Below, one piece after another: positions 8,058 through 17,082 of a stretch of 64,000 nt of DNA. This DNA comes from Deltaproteobacteria bacterium. Its GTDB lineage: Bacteria; Myxococcota_A; Polyangia; Polyangiales; Ga0077539. Position numbers and translations under genes: made by a program. Within the stretch, counting starts at the first letter, position 1. Each line of letters starts with the position of its first letter. Where the stretch lies: positions 35,352 through 99,351 of the forward strand of contig JADJAE010000047.1 in assembly GCA_016704445.1 (NCBI GenBank), written 5' to 3'. The notes under the pieces were generated by a model, which was not told where the DNA came from, made no database searches, and saw only the letters and a list, made by a program, of their open reading frames with translations.

Positions 8058-9947
8058 ATGATGACACGCGGAATGGAACCATCGAGACCGCCGCTCGCCG
8101 ACGCACTGGAGGCCGCCGTCGAGGCCGCGAAGGAGGCAGGACGGCGGCTGCTCGAGGAGTTTCACCGGGAGGGCGGCCCGAGGGGAGGGGGCGACTCGGC
8201 GGACATCGACCGGGAGGTGGAGGTCTTCCTTCGGGGGGCCCTGCTCGAGCGCTTCCCCTGGCACTGGCGCGGCGAGGAGACCGGCTTCACTCCCGCCTCC
8301 GACCCTTCCGAGGCCCGCTGCTGGGTGGTCGACCCCAACGACGGGACGCGCCCCTTCCTGCAGGGCTTTCGCGGGGCGGCGGTGTCCATCGGGCTGCTCG
8401 TCGAGGGCGTTCCCTCGCTGGGGGTGGTGTTCGCCTACGCGTACCCCGACGACGGGGGCGACCTCTTCGCCTGGGCCGAGGGCTGCGGCCCGCTCACCCG
8501 CAACGGCGTCGCGCTGTCGACCGACCTCGCGGAGCTCACCCTCGACGAGGGCGCGCCGGTGTTCGTCTCGCAGCACGCCGACCGCTGCGCCGAGGCCAAC
8601 GCGCGCTGCGTCTACCCCGGGCGCTACCGGCCGCTGACCAGCATCGCCTACCGCTTCGCCCTCGTGGCCGCGGGGGAGGGGGTCGCCGCCGTCACGCTCG
8701 CGAGCCCGTCGCCGTGGGACCTCTGCGCGGGCCAGGCCCTGCTGCGGGCGGCGCGCGGCGAGGTGATCGACCAGGGCGGCGCGGCCATCACCTACTCGCG
8801 CCTCGCGGAGATGGAGACCGTCATCGCCTTCGGGGGAGCGCCCCGGGCGGTGGCGGCGCTCGTGGGCCGCGCGTGGCACGAGGTGTACACGCCCGGGCAG
8901 CGGGGGTGGCTCCCGCTCGCGAAGCTGAAGCCCGGGAGGCACGTCGCGGACGCCGCGCTCCTGTCGAGGGCTCAAGGGTGCTGGCTGGGGCAGCTGGTGG
9001 GCGACGCGCTCGGGGGGCAGGTGGAGTTCCAGTCGGCGGAGCGCATCCGTAGGGAGAGCCCTGGAGGGGTGAGGGAGCTCAGCGACCACGGGCACTGGAT
9101 GACCTTCGCGGGCCAGGCGACGGACGACTCGGAGCTGGCGCTGATGCTGGCCCGGGTGCTGGTGCGCGACGGGGCCTTCGACCGGGAGAAGGTCGTCGAG
9201 GGCTACGTCCACTGGATCGCCTCCAACCCCTTCGACCGGGGCGGAACCATCACCGCCGCGCTGGCCCCGGGCGTACGCGTCGATGACCCGTCGCTGCGCC
9301 TCCAGCGGGTGCTCGCCGCGGCGTCCACGGAGAGCCAGGCCAACGGGTCGCTGATGCGCGTCTCTCCGCTGGCGATCTTCGGGGCGGCCGACCCGGTGGG
9401 TGTGGTGCGTATGGTTTCGAAAAACAGCACCCTCACGCACCCGCACCCCCTCTGCCGCGACGCCTGCGCGGCGTACGTCCGGGCCATCGCCGAGGTCATC
9501 GCGCGAGGCGGCGACGGCGAGGCGGCGTGGGGCTTCGCGATGGACGAGGCCCGGAAGCCAGGGCGCGACCCCGGCGTGGCGGAGATGCTGGAGGCGGCGA
9601 GGCTGGGCCCGCCGGACGAGTACTACCGGCAGATGGGGTGGGTGCGCATCGCGTTCCACAACGCCTTCCACCAGGCGCTGAGCGCCCCTTCCTTCGAGGA
9701 GGGGGTGGTCGACACCGTGGGCCGCGGCGGCGACACGGACACCAACGCGGCCATCGCGGGCGCGCTGCTCGGGGCCATCCACGGGCGCGAGGCGGTGCCG
9801 TCGCGCTGGCGCAACAAGCTGCTCGTGTGCAGGGCCCTGCGCGAGGCGGGCGCGCGCCGACCGAGGCCGATGGAGTTCTGGCCCGCGGACGCGCTGGAGC
9901 TCGCCGAGGCGCTGCTCCTCGCGGGGAGGATCAGCACCGGTGTCTGA
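8058..9947 (+). CDS. Inositol-monophosphatase-family / ADP-ribosylglycohydrolase fusion
   Basis: About 629 residues in two enzyme domains. Residues about 10-285 are a Mg-dependent phosphatase of the IMPase/CysQ family: GEETG near 72, WVVDPNDGT near 90-98 (a DPNDGT variant of the usual DPIDGT) and a W-D motif near 217 followed by AGQALL. Residues about 300-629 are an ADP-ribosylglycohydrolase: GCWLGQLVGDALGG, ATDDSE near 355 and GGDTDTN near 556, which are the metal-binding motifs of that family. Both sets of catalytic motifs look intact. The start is uncertain: ATGs at 8058, 8061 and 8073 are possible and none has a clear ribosome binding site. It overlaps the MFS gene by 8 bp. The natural substrate is unknown; removal of phosphorylated ADP-ribose products is an inference. 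Confidence 0.85.
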   Translation: MMTRGMEPSRPPLADALEAAVEAAKEAGRRLLEEFHREGGPRGGGDSADIDREVEVFLRGALLERFPWHWRGEETGFTPASDPSEARCWVVDPNDGTRPFLQGFRGAAVSIGLLVEGVPSLGVVFAYAYPDDGGDLFAWAEGCGPLTRNGVALSTDLAELTLDEGAPVFVSQHADRCAEANARCVYPGRYRPLTSIAYRFALVAAGEGVAAVTLASPSPWDLCAGQALLRAARGEVIDQGGAAITYSRLAEMETVIAFGGAPRAVAALVGRAWHEVYTPGQRGWLPLAKLKPGRHVADAALLSRAQGCWLGQLVGDALGGQVEFQSAERIRRESPGGVRELSDHGHWMTFAGQATDDSELALMLARVLVRDGAFDREKVVEGYVHWIASNPFDRGGTITAALAPGVRVDDPSLRLQRVLAAASTESQANGSLMRVSPLAIFGAADPVGVVRMVSKNSTLTHPHPLCRDACAAYVRAIAEVIARGGDGEAAWGFAMDEARKPGRDPGVAEMLEAARLGPPDEYYRQMGWVRIAFHNAFHQALSAPSFEEGVVDTVGRGGDTDTNAAIAGALLGAIHGREAVPSRWRNKLLVCRALREAGARRPRPMEFWPADALELAEALLLAGRISTGV

Positions 9948-11181
9948 GCCCGGTGGGGCTCTCGCGGCCTTCGGCTTCGTGTCGTTTCGGCGCTACCAGC
10001 TCGCCAGGTTGAGCTCGGTGCTGAGCACGCAGATGGCGAGCGTGGCCATCGGCTGGCAGGTGTACGCGACCACGCACCGGGCGCGCGACCTCGGGTACAT
10101 CGGGCTCGCGCAGTTTCTGCCCGCGGTGGGCCTGGCGCTGGTGAGCGGCGCCGTCGCCGACCGCTTCGACCGTCGGCGGGTGGTGGTCGCCTGCCACTCG
10201 CTGGTCGCCCTCGGGTGGACGGCGCTCTTCCTCCTTACCCGGCAGGGTATTACCTCCGTCGCTCCCATCTACGCGGTGCTGGTGCTGCTGGGCGTCGCGC
10301 GAGCCTTCTCGGGGCCCGCGTCGCAGGCGCTCCTGCCCAACCTCGTGCCCGACGAGGTGCTGGGCAGCGCCATCTCCTGGGGCTCCACCACATGGCAGCT
10401 GGCGACCATCGTGGGCCCCTCCCTCGGCGGTCTGCTCTATGGCCTCGGCGGCCCGGCGGTGGTGTACCTGGTGGCGATGGCGGGCTCGGCCACCGCCGCG
10501 GCGCTGGTGCTGCGGGTGCAGCCGCTGCCCTCCTCGCGCCCTCCGACCGCGCGCGCCCGCTCGTGGACCGAGCTCCTGGCAGGCGTTCGCTACGTCCGCG
10601 AGAACCGCCTGGTGCTGGGGCTGATCTCGCTCGACCTCTTCGCGGTGCTGCTGGGCGGCGCCGTCGCGCTGATGCCGATGTTCGCGCGCGACATCCTCCA
10701 CGCCGAGGCCTGGTCGCTGGGGCTCCTGCGCAGCGCGCCCGCGCTGGGGGCGACGGGGATGGCGGTGTGGCTCGCCTACCGGCCGCTGGTGCGGCGGGCG
10801 GGGCCCTGGATGCTGGCCAGCGTGGCGATCTTCGGCGTGGCCACGGTGGCCTTCGGGTGCTCTCGCAACCTGTGGCTGTCGATCGCGATGCTGGTGGTGC
10901 TCGGGGCCTCGGACATGATCAGCGTGGTGGTGCGCCAGCACGCGGTGCAGCTCGCGACGCCGGACGCGATGCGAGGCCGGGTGGGCGCGGTGAACCAGGT
11001 CTTCGTGGGCGCCTCGAACGAGCTCGGTGAGTTCGAGTCGGGGCTGATGGCCGAGTGGCTGGGGCCCGTGCGCGCCGTGGTGGTGGGCGGCCTCGGGACG
11101 CTGCTGGTGGTGGGGCTGTGGGCGCGGTGGTTTCCGTCGCTGAGGAAGCTCGACCGGCTGGAGCGTGGGCTGAAGGGCTAG
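9940..11181 (+). CDS. MFS transporter, EntS-like
   Basis: A 413-residue integral membrane protein with about 12 predicted segments. It starts at a GTG inside the end of the fusion gene (8-bp overlap), with GGGAGGA about 12 bases upstream, so translation is probably coupled. The conserved MFS loop between segments 2 and 3 is visible as SGAVADRFDRRRVVV. It most resembles the MFS_3/enterobactin-exporter type (motifs RARDLGYIGLAQFLP and FSGPASQALLPNLVP). The substrate is not known. The overlap suggests it works with the phosphatase/glycohydrolase, perhaps exporting a product. Confidence 0.87.
   Translation: MSEPGGALAAFGFVSFRRYQLARLSSVLSTQMASVAIGWQVYATTHRARDLGYIGLAQFLPAVGLALVSGAVADRFDRRRVVVACHSLVALGWTALFLLTRQGITSVAPIYAVLVLLGVARAFSGPASQALLPNLVPDEVLGSAISWGSTTWQLATIVGPSLGGLLYGLGGPAVVYLVAMAGSATAAALVLRVQPLPSSRPPTARARSWTELLAGVRYVRENRLVLGLISLDLFAVLLGGAVALMPMFARDILHAEAWSLGLLRSAPALGATGMAVWLAYRPLVRRAGPWMLASVAIFGVATVAFGCSRNLWLSIAMLVVLGASDMISVVVRQHAVQLATPDAMRGRVGAVNQVFVGASNELGEFESGLMAEWLGPVRAVVVGGLGTLLVVGLWARWFPSLRKLDRLERGLKG
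10235..10250. repeat. Intragenic dyad TTACC-N6-GGTAT, site 3
   Basis: One mismatch from the consensus. In the MFS gene it is read CTT-ACC-CGG-CAG-GGT-ATT, with three A/T-ending codons. Confidence 0.5.
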
Positions 11182-11197
11182 GAAGAGGGGCGGTGGA

Positions 11198-11455
11198 TCA
11201 GATCGGGCAGCCGTGGGTGCCCAGGTACTCCCGGCGGGCCTGGTCGGTGATGAGCCCGGCGAACTCGTTGGCCCGGTCCTGCTCGCACGTGGCGGTCTGC
11301 TGGGCGTCGCCGTGGCTGCGCTGACGGCACCACTGCACCAGGTCGGCGTGGCATTGCTCCCAGACGACCCGGCCGGGCTCTGGAATGGTCACGGGCCTCG
11401 GCGTCGACGAGCATCCGCAGAGGACCAGCATGAGGATGGTCGCGCGAGTGATCAT
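11198..11455 (-). CDS. Small Cys-containing lipoprotein
   Basis: An 85-residue predicted lipoprotein with a short signal peptide and the lipobox L-C-G-C near residue 15. The mature part is mostly helical and charged and holds four Cys (in EQCHADL, QWCRQR, ATCEQD and the C-terminal GCPI), which suggests two disulfides. No family is recognised. It is convergent with the MFS gene and lies just downstream of tex on the same strand. Confidence 0.7.
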   Translation of the reverse strand: MITRATILMLVLCGCSSTPRPVTIPEPGRVVWEQCHADLVQWCRQRSHGDAQQTATCEQDRANEFAGLITDQARREYLGTHGCPI

Positions 11456-11515
11456 GGGCTCCGTCTAGAGCCCTGACCCGGGGACGTCGAGCGGTGGGGG
11501 GGGTGAGCCGAGGGA

Positions 11516-13804
11516 TCAGCGCTTCAGCAGGCGCTCGAAGGGGTTGTTCTTGAACTCCTGCTTCGGCGCCTGCGGAGCCTGCTGCTGCTGCCGACCGCCC
11601 TGACCGCCTCGCGGCCCCTGCTGTTGCTGCTGCGACGGCGCTCCGCCCGCGGGCTTCGCGGCGATGGGGCCGGACTTCGCCGTGAGGGCGATGCGCTTGC
11701 GCACCAGGTCGACCTCGACCACCCGCACCTTGATCTTGTCGCCCGCGCGCACGACCTCCGCCGGGTCGCGCACGAAGCGGTCGGAGAGCTGCGAGACGTG
11801 GACGAGCCCGTCCTGGTGCACCCCGATGTCCACGAAGGCGCCGAAGGCCGTGACGTTGGTGACGATGCCCTCCAGCGCCATGCCCGGCTTGAGGTCGTTG
11901 AGCGAGCGCACGTCGTCGCGAAACTTCGGCGCCTCGAAGTCCGCGCGAGGGTCGCGGCCCGGCTTCTGAAGCTCCTGGAGGATGTCCCTCAGCGTGAACT
12001 CCCCGAGGTCGCCGGAGACGTACTTCTGCCACTGCACCCTGGCCGCGAGGGCCGCGTTGCCGACCAGCGTGCCCACGTCGGTGCCGAGGTCCTTCGCCAT
12101 GCTCTCGACCACCGGGTAGCGCTCCGGGTGCACCGCCGACGCGTCGAGGGGCGATGCCCCGTCGCGCACCCGGAGGAAGCCCGCGCACTGCTCGAAGGTC
12201 TTCGGCCCGAGGCCCGCCACGTCCAGCAGCTGCTTGCGGGAGCGAAACGCCCCGGCGGTCTCGCGGTGCGACACGATGCGCCGGGCCAGCGTCGGCCCGA
12301 TGCCCGCCACGCGAGAGAGCAGCGGCGCGCTCGCGGTGTTGAGCTCGACCCCGACGGAGTTCACGCAGCTCTCCACCACCTCGTCGAGCTTGCGCGCGAG
12401 CAGCGCCTGGAAGACGTCGTGCTGGTACTGCCCCACGCCGATGGACTTCGGGTCGACCTTCACCAGCTCGGCGAGCGGGTCTTGCAGCCGCCGGGCGATG
12501 GAGATGGCCCCGCGCACCGTGAGGTCGAGGTCGGGAAACTCCTCCCGGGCGACGTCCGAGGCCGAGTACACGCTCGCGCCCGACTCGCTCACCATCACCG
12601 TGAAGACTCCCCCGGAGGCGCCCAGCACCTCGCGCACGAAGGCCTCGGTCTCGCGCCCGTGGGTGCCGTTGCCCACCGCCACCGCCGCGGGGTGGTGCTT
12701 CGCCACGAGGCCCAGCAGGATCTCCCTCGACCGCGCCACCGCCGCGTCGCCCTGCACCAGGTGGAGCAGCGTGTGGTCGAGCAGCCGGCCCGTGGCGTCG
12801 ACCACCGCGACCTTGCAGCCCGTGCGCTGCCCCGGGTCGATGCCGATGACCGTGCGGGCGCCGAAGGGGGCCGCGAGCAGCAGCGCCCGGAGGTTTTGCG
12901 CGAAGACGTCGACGGCGCCGCGGTCGGCGCGGAGCTTGAGCTCGACGCGCACCTCGCTCTCGATGGAGGGCGCCACGAGGCGCTTCCACGCGTCGGTCAC
13001 CGCCAGCTCGAGCTGCTCCCGCCACGGCGAGGCCGGGCGTCGGCCCGCGAGCACCCCGAGGTGGGCGATGCACCTCGCCGTGTCGACCTCCAGCTCCGAG
13101 CGCAGGACGTTCTCCGCCTCGCCGCGTCGCACCGCGAGAAAACGGTGCGAAGGCAGCGTGCGCACCGCCTCGCGGAAGTCGTAGTAGGCCTCGAACTTCG
13201 TCGGGGCGTTCACGTCCGGGGCCTTGGTCACCACCAGCGCCGACTCGTCGAGGTACAGCTCCCTCGCCCAGCTGCGCACGGCGGGGGTCTCCGCGACGGA
13301 CTCCGCGACGATGTCCCTCGCGCCCTGCAGCGCCTCCTTCACCGTGCCGACGCCCTTCTCGGCGTTGACGAAGCGCTCGGCCTCCGCCAGCGGATCGCCC
13401 TCCTCGGACTGCGCCGCGATGCGCTGGGCGAGGGGGTCGAGGCCCTTCTCCCGGGCGATCATGGCGCGGGTGCGGCGCTTGGGCTTGAAGGGCAGGTAGA
13501 GGTCTTCGAGCTCGGCCTTGGTGCGGCACGCGTTGATGCGGTCGCGCAGGGCGTCGTCGAGCTTGCCCTGCTTGCCGATCTCCTCGAGCACCGCGGCGCG
13601 GCGCTCTTCGAGCTCCTTCAGGTAGGCGTGGCGCTCCTCGATGGTGCGGATCTGCACCTCGTCGAGGCCGTTGGTGGCCTCCTTCCGGTAGCGGGCGATG
13701 AAGGGCACCGTCGCCCCGCCGAGCAGCAGCTCGACCACCGCGTGCACGCCGCGCGACGCGACCCCCAACTCCTCTGCGATGACCGAGACCGGATCGAGCG
13801 CCAT
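11516..13804 (-). CDS. tex: Tex-family RNA-binding transcription accessory protein
   Basis: A 762-residue Tex protein, close to the usual length of about 770. The ATG at 13804 has AGGAGG nine bases upstream; the TTG two codons earlier is too close to it. In order: the N-terminal helical domain (PFIARYRKEATNGLDE, a Tex hallmark), a YqgF/RNase-H-like domain (VIGIDPGQRTGCKVAVVD), tandem helix-hairpin-helix (ELNTASAPLLSRVAGIGPTL) and a C-terminal S1 domain (GIVTNVTAFGAFVDIGVHQD). A Gln/Gly/Pro-rich tail follows. Tex binds nucleic acid and affects transcription and stress tolerance in other bacteria. Confidence 0.96.
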   Translation of the reverse strand: MALDPVSVIAEELGVASRGVHAVVELLLGGATVPFIARYRKEATNGLDEVQIRTIEERHAYLKELEERRAAVLEEIGKQGKLDDALRDRINACRTKAELEDLYLPFKPKRRTRAMIAREKGLDPLAQRIAAQSEEGDPLAEAERFVNAEKGVGTVKEALQGARDIVAESVAETPAVRSWARELYLDESALVVTKAPDVNAPTKFEAYYDFREAVRTLPSHRFLAVRRGEAENVLRSELEVDTARCIAHLGVLAGRRPASPWREQLELAVTDAWKRLVAPSIESEVRVELKLRADRGAVDVFAQNLRALLLAAPFGARTVIGIDPGQRTGCKVAVVDATGRLLDHTLLHLVQGDAAVARSREILLGLVAKHHPAAVAVGNGTHGRETEAFVREVLGASGGVFTVMVSESGASVYSASDVAREEFPDLDLTVRGAISIARRLQDPLAELVKVDPKSIGVGQYQHDVFQALLARKLDEVVESCVNSVGVELNTASAPLLSRVAGIGPTLARRIVSHRETAGAFRSRKQLLDVAGLGPKTFEQCAGFLRVRDGASPLDASAVHPERYPVVESMAKDLGTDVGTLVGNAALAARVQWQKYVSGDLGEFTLRDILQELQKPGRDPRADFEAPKFRDDVRSLNDLKPGMALEGIVTNVTAFGAFVDIGVHQDGLVHVSQLSDRFVRDPAEVVRAGDKIKVRVVEVDLVRKRIALTAKSGPIAAKPAGGAPSQQQQQGPRGGQGGRQQQQAPQAPKQEFKNNPFERLLKR

Positions 13805-13921
13805 CTCCAAGAACCTCCTCCGACAAAACGGGGGCGGAACCTAAGCGCACCCTACTGACCCCGCAACGCCTTGCGTCGGCGCACGGGACGTTGCCTGTCC
13901 GGCGATGACCCCCGGCGGGGC

Positions 13922-14986
13922 CTAGAGCGAGGGCGCCGGGCCGCGCATCGCGAAGCCCAGCTCGATCTGGCGCAGCATCACCCCGCCGATGACTGGATCG
14001 CCGGAGGCCTCCAGCATCGCCACGATCTCCGCGCGGACGATCTCGGCTGGCCGAAGCTCAACGCCAGGAGGGAGCATCGACTCCAGCCGCACCCGGGTCT
14101 CACGGCGGTATCGCGGTTCGCCCTTCGACATCGCGCAGACCGCGTTCGGGAGCCGCACCCAGGGGGCCTCCTGGGAGGTCTCGGCGACGGCCGCCGCGGC
14201 CCGGTACGGCTGGAGCGGCTCGGCCTGCGCGACGGTCACCGTCGGCGCCTCGATGGCGTCGAGGAGCCGGGCCTCCAGGAAGTCCCTGCTCGCCGAGCCG
14301 GGCAGCGCGTCGGTGCGGCGCAGCTCGAGGCCGACGGGGTGCTCCTGGCGGGTGAGCTTCTTGCCGTTGTGCGACCAGTTCACGTCGCGGGTCACCCGGA
14401 GCTGCACCCGCTGTCGCCCGGCGAGGGAGAGCAGCGTGGCGAGCAGCGCCACGTCGACCCGGGGAGGACTACCGCGCAGCCCGTGGACCGGCGGGATCTC
14501 GGTGCGCAGCGCCCCGTAGTGCCCGAAGGCCTCCAGGGCGGAGAGGGCGTTACCGGGGATGGTAAGCGCCGGGCCGGGGTAGCGACCGCCGCCGCTCGCG
14601 GAGATCACTCGCCCGAGGCGGGTGGTCGCCGCCGCGCTGCGACCGTTGATCGCCGGGTGCATCCACGAGCGCTCGAAGAGGCTGATGGCGCTGCCCCAGA
14701 TCAGGCCGAGGCCGACCGGGACGCCGGCGCCGACGACGATGATCCCGATCACCACCTGGAGGATGCGCTGCCCGAGGCCGGGCCCTATCCAGCCGTGGAG
14801 CAACGCGAAGGCCGCGAGCAGGCACGCGAGGCCTGAGATGGTCCCGATGATCCAGAGGAAGAGCTTGCCGAGGAGGTCGCCGAAGGTGCGCGGCGCGGGC
14901 TCCCAGCGAGGCTCCGGGGCGCCGCAGCGCGGGCACGCGCAGCCCCGGGGGACCTCCTCACCGCACAGTGCGCACAACCTCAACAC
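13922..14986 (-). CDS. Zinc-ribbon protein with two membrane segments
   Basis: A 354-residue protein of unknown function. No ATG precedes the conserved start; the GTG at 14986 is chosen, with a GGGAGA-type site about ten bases upstream. Residues about 5-25 hold a CxxC...CxxC zinc ribbon (CALCGEE, CPRCGAPE). Two hydrophobic segments follow (LFLWIIGTISGLACLLAAFA and ILQVVIGIIVVGAGVPVGLG). The rest is a soluble domain with no recognised motif. It starts 38 bp after the stop of the upstream secreted-protein gene on the same strand, so the two are probably cotranscribed. Confidence 0.7.
   Translation of the reverse strand: MLRLCALCGEEVPRGCACPRCGAPEPRWEPAPRTFGDLLGKLFLWIIGTISGLACLLAAFALLHGWIGPGLGQRILQVVIGIIVVGAGVPVGLGLIWGSAISLFERSWMHPAINGRSAAATTRLGRVISASGGGRYPGPALTIPGNALSALEAFGHYGALRTEIPPVHGLRGSPPRVDVALLATLLSLAGRQRVQLRVTRDVNWSHNGKKLTRQEHPVGLELRRTDALPGSASRDFLEARLLDAIEAPTVTVAQAEPLQPYRAAAAVAETSQEAPWVRLPNAVCAMSKGEPRYRRETRVRLESMLPPGVELRPAEIVRAEIVAMLEASGDPVIGGVMLRQIELGFAMRGPAPSL
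14550..14565. repeat. Intragenic dyad TTACC-N6-GGTAA, site 4
   Basis: A perfect match in the zinc-ribbon membrane protein gene. On the coding strand it reads CTT-ACC-ATC-CCC-GGT-AAC. Confidence 0.6.
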
Positions 14987-15024
14987 GGCTTCCGGGTCTC
15001 CCTCGAGCGGAGAGGGTGGACCGA

Positions 15025-16158
15025 TCAGAGCCCGACGACCAGGTGGGCGCCCAGGTCGAGCGTGACCGGCGTGGTCTCGGGCAGCACCCAGAGCGTGGGG
15101 GAGAGCAGGTCGAGGTTGAGCCGCACCCTGCGCGAGAGCGAGAAGCTCACCCCCGCGGTCAGCCTGAACACGGGGCCGTTCTGCGGCAGGTACCCGATCT
15201 CGGCGCGCAGCGGGATGAAGACCCGACGGGCGGGGAGCAGGTCGACCGCGGTCTCGACGCCGACGAGGAAGAGCACGTTGGAGACGCGCTCGTCCCGCCC
15301 GCGGAGGTTCACGTAGTCGACGGAGAGAGAGAAGCCCAGGCGGTCCTTGGGGAAGTAGGAGACGCGCGCGGCGACGAGGGCGTTGACGAAGCCGTCGCGA
15401 CCCGGTCCGAGCGCGGCGATGGCGCCGACGCTGAGCTCCCAGCGCTGGGGGTGCGCCCGGAGGCGTCGTCGGCGTCGGGCAGGGGCGCTCGCGGGCGGCG
15501 CGGCGGAGGCGTCGACGGCGGAGGGCTCGCCCAGGCTGACGGGCCGCTCTCCCGCGGGGGCCTGGCCGACCCTCGGCGGAACGAGCAGCGGCGGCAGCGC
15601 CTCGCGAATGGCGGCGCCGAGCTGGAACTGCGTCGCCGTCACGTCGCGGGTGCGCTCCTCGGGCTCCACGGCCACGCGCACGCGAAGGTGGACGACGTAC
15701 TGCCCCTGCGCCGCGCGCACCTCCGCGGTCACCGCGAGCGGCGTCTGGAGGGCGCGCTCGAGGGTGAAGATCCCGTCGGCGGGCACAGGGAAGGGTAGCG
15801 CGAGCCGCCTCGCGGCGTCGTAGAGCTCGGCCTGCGGCACCACCTGGAAGCCCATCGCGGCGATGGCCTCTCGCAGCACGTTGGTGACGTATCGCCCGGC
15901 TGCGGCGTCGACCCCGATGGGCGCCGCATCGATGACCGCGGTGCGCGGCCCGGCGGCAACCGGCACAGGAGCAGGCGGCGGCGGGGGCGGAACCTCCGCG
16001 GGCGGCGTCGCAGCCTCGGCGGGCGGCGGCGGCGGCACGGCCTCGACGGGCGGGGTCGGCGGCGGGGTCGGCGGCGGCACGGGTTGCGCGCCAAGGCTCG
16101 TGGCCTGGAGGAGCGTGAACAGGCCAAGGACGCAAGCATGTCGGGCGCGAAGCATCAT
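15025..16158 (-). CDS. Secreted Pro-rich protein with beta-rich C-terminus
   Basis: A 377-residue protein. The start at 16158 gives a signal peptide (MMLRARHACVLGLFTLLQAT, cut near LGAQ); longer upstream starts would lack one. A Pro/Ala-rich linker with runs of PPPP covers residues about 26-70. A middle domain (about 72-190) has mixed alpha/beta character. The last 130 residues are made of alternating hydrophobic strands (RVSYFPKDRLGFSLSVDYVN, RRVFIPLRAEIGYLP) that look like an outer-membrane barrel or beta-sandwich. Its function is unknown. It is divergent from the btpA-like gene, about 110 bp apart. Confidence 0.65.
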   Translation of the reverse strand: MMLRARHACVLGLFTLLQATSLGAQPVPPPTPPPTPPVEAVPPPPPAEAATPPAEVPPPPPPAPVPVAAGPRTAVIDAAPIGVDAAAGRYVTNVLREAIAAMGFQVVPQAELYDAARRLALPFPVPADGIFTLERALQTPLAVTAEVRAAQGQYVVHLRVRVAVEPEERTRDVTATQFQLGAAIREALPPLLVPPRVGQAPAGERPVSLGEPSAVDASAAPPASAPARRRRRLRAHPQRWELSVGAIAALGPGRDGFVNALVAARVSYFPKDRLGFSLSVDYVNLRGRDERVSNVLFLVGVETAVDLLPARRVFIPLRAEIGYLPQNGPVFRLTAGVSFSLSRRVRLNLDLLSPTLWVLPETTPVTLDLGAHLVVGL

Positions 16159-16269
16159 CGCCGCGGAATCTATCGGAATCGCTCCGAGGGCGCACCAAAG
16201 GGGGCGACGACGGTCCGGTCGGTGCCGCGGAGTTGCGGGCACGACGCCCACGGTGGGACAACGTGAGGC

Positions 16270-17082
16270 ATGCGCTTTCGTGAGAACGGTCCCGCGCTGG
16301 TGGGCGTGATCCACCTCAACCCGCTGCCGGGGTCGCCCCGCTCGTCGCTCACGATGGCCTCGCTTCGGGCGCGCACCGCCGAGGACGCCCTCGCGCTCGC
16401 CGCGGCGGGCTTCGACGCCGTGCTGGTCGAGAACTTCGGCGACGCGCCCTTCTACCGGGACGCGGTTCCGCCGGAGACCGTCGCGGCGATGGCGGTGCTC
16501 GTGGGGGTCGCCCGGTCGGCCTCGGGCTTACCCGTCGGGGTAAACATCCTTCGCAACGACGGCGCCTCGGCGCTGGCGGTGGCGGTCGCGACCGAGGCCC
16601 GCTTCATCCGGGTGAACATCCTCGCTGGCGCGCGGGTGGCCGACCAGGGGGTGATCCAGACCGACTCGGCGAGGCTGCTCCGGATGCGGCGCCACCTCGA
16701 CGCGGCGGGCGTCGGCATCGTGGCCGACGTCGGGGTGAAGCACTCCACCTCGCTGGGCGCGAACGGCGACGAGGCCGTGGCCGAGGAGGCCGTGGAGGTG
16801 GTCGAGCGCGCCCTCGCCGACGTGGTGGTGGTGACCGGCGTGCGCACCGGCGCGGAGGCCGACGAGCGCCTGGTGGCGAGGGTGAAGCGGGCGGTCCCGA
16901 GCCACCCGGTGTGGCTCGGCAGCGGCGTGCGCGCCGAGACCGCGGCCCGGTGGGCGGCGCTGGCCGACGGGGTCATCGTCGGCAGCGCGCTGCGAGAGGG
17001 CGGGCGCGCGGGCGGCCCCATCGACGCGGCGAGGGCCGCGGCCTTCGCGAAGGCGTGGCGGGGTGAGGAGGCCGGGCGGTGA
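16270..17082 (+). CDS. BtpA/SgcQ-family TIM-barrel protein
   Basis: A 270-residue protein of the BtpA family, spanning the normal length. Signatures are GVIHLNPLPGSP at the N-terminus, FDAVLVENFGDAPF, GVNILRND near residue 92, FIRVNILAGA and the C-terminal LGSGVRAETAARWAALADG phosphate-binding-like loop. In cyanobacteria BtpA supports photosystem I; in other bacteria the family occurs with sugar or nucleotide metabolism, and its reaction is not known. The stop overlaps the next gene's GTG start (GTGA), so the two are translationally coupled. Confidence 0.88.
   Translation: MRFRENGPALVGVIHLNPLPGSPRSSLTMASLRARTAEDALALAAAGFDAVLVENFGDAPFYRDAVPPETVAAMAVLVGVARSASGLPVGVNILRNDGASALAVAVATEARFIRVNILAGARVADQGVIQTDSARLLRMRRHLDAAGVGIVADVGVKHSTSLGANGDEAVAEEAVEVVERALADVVVVTGVRTGAEADERLVARVKRAVPSHPVWLGSGVRAETAARWAALADGVIVGSALREGGRAGGPIDAARAAAFAKAWRGEEAGR
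16528..16543. repeat. Intragenic dyad TTACC-N6-GGTAA, site 5
   Basis: A perfect match in the btpA-like gene. It is read in frame as TTA-CCC-GTC-GGG-GTA-AAC; TTA (Leu) and GTA (Val) are strikingly rare choices at this base composition. Confidence 0.6.

Noticed and set aside
9413..9426. GTTTCGAAAAAC patch in the glycohydrolase domain
   Set aside because: An imperfect, single occurrence; no second copy was seen.
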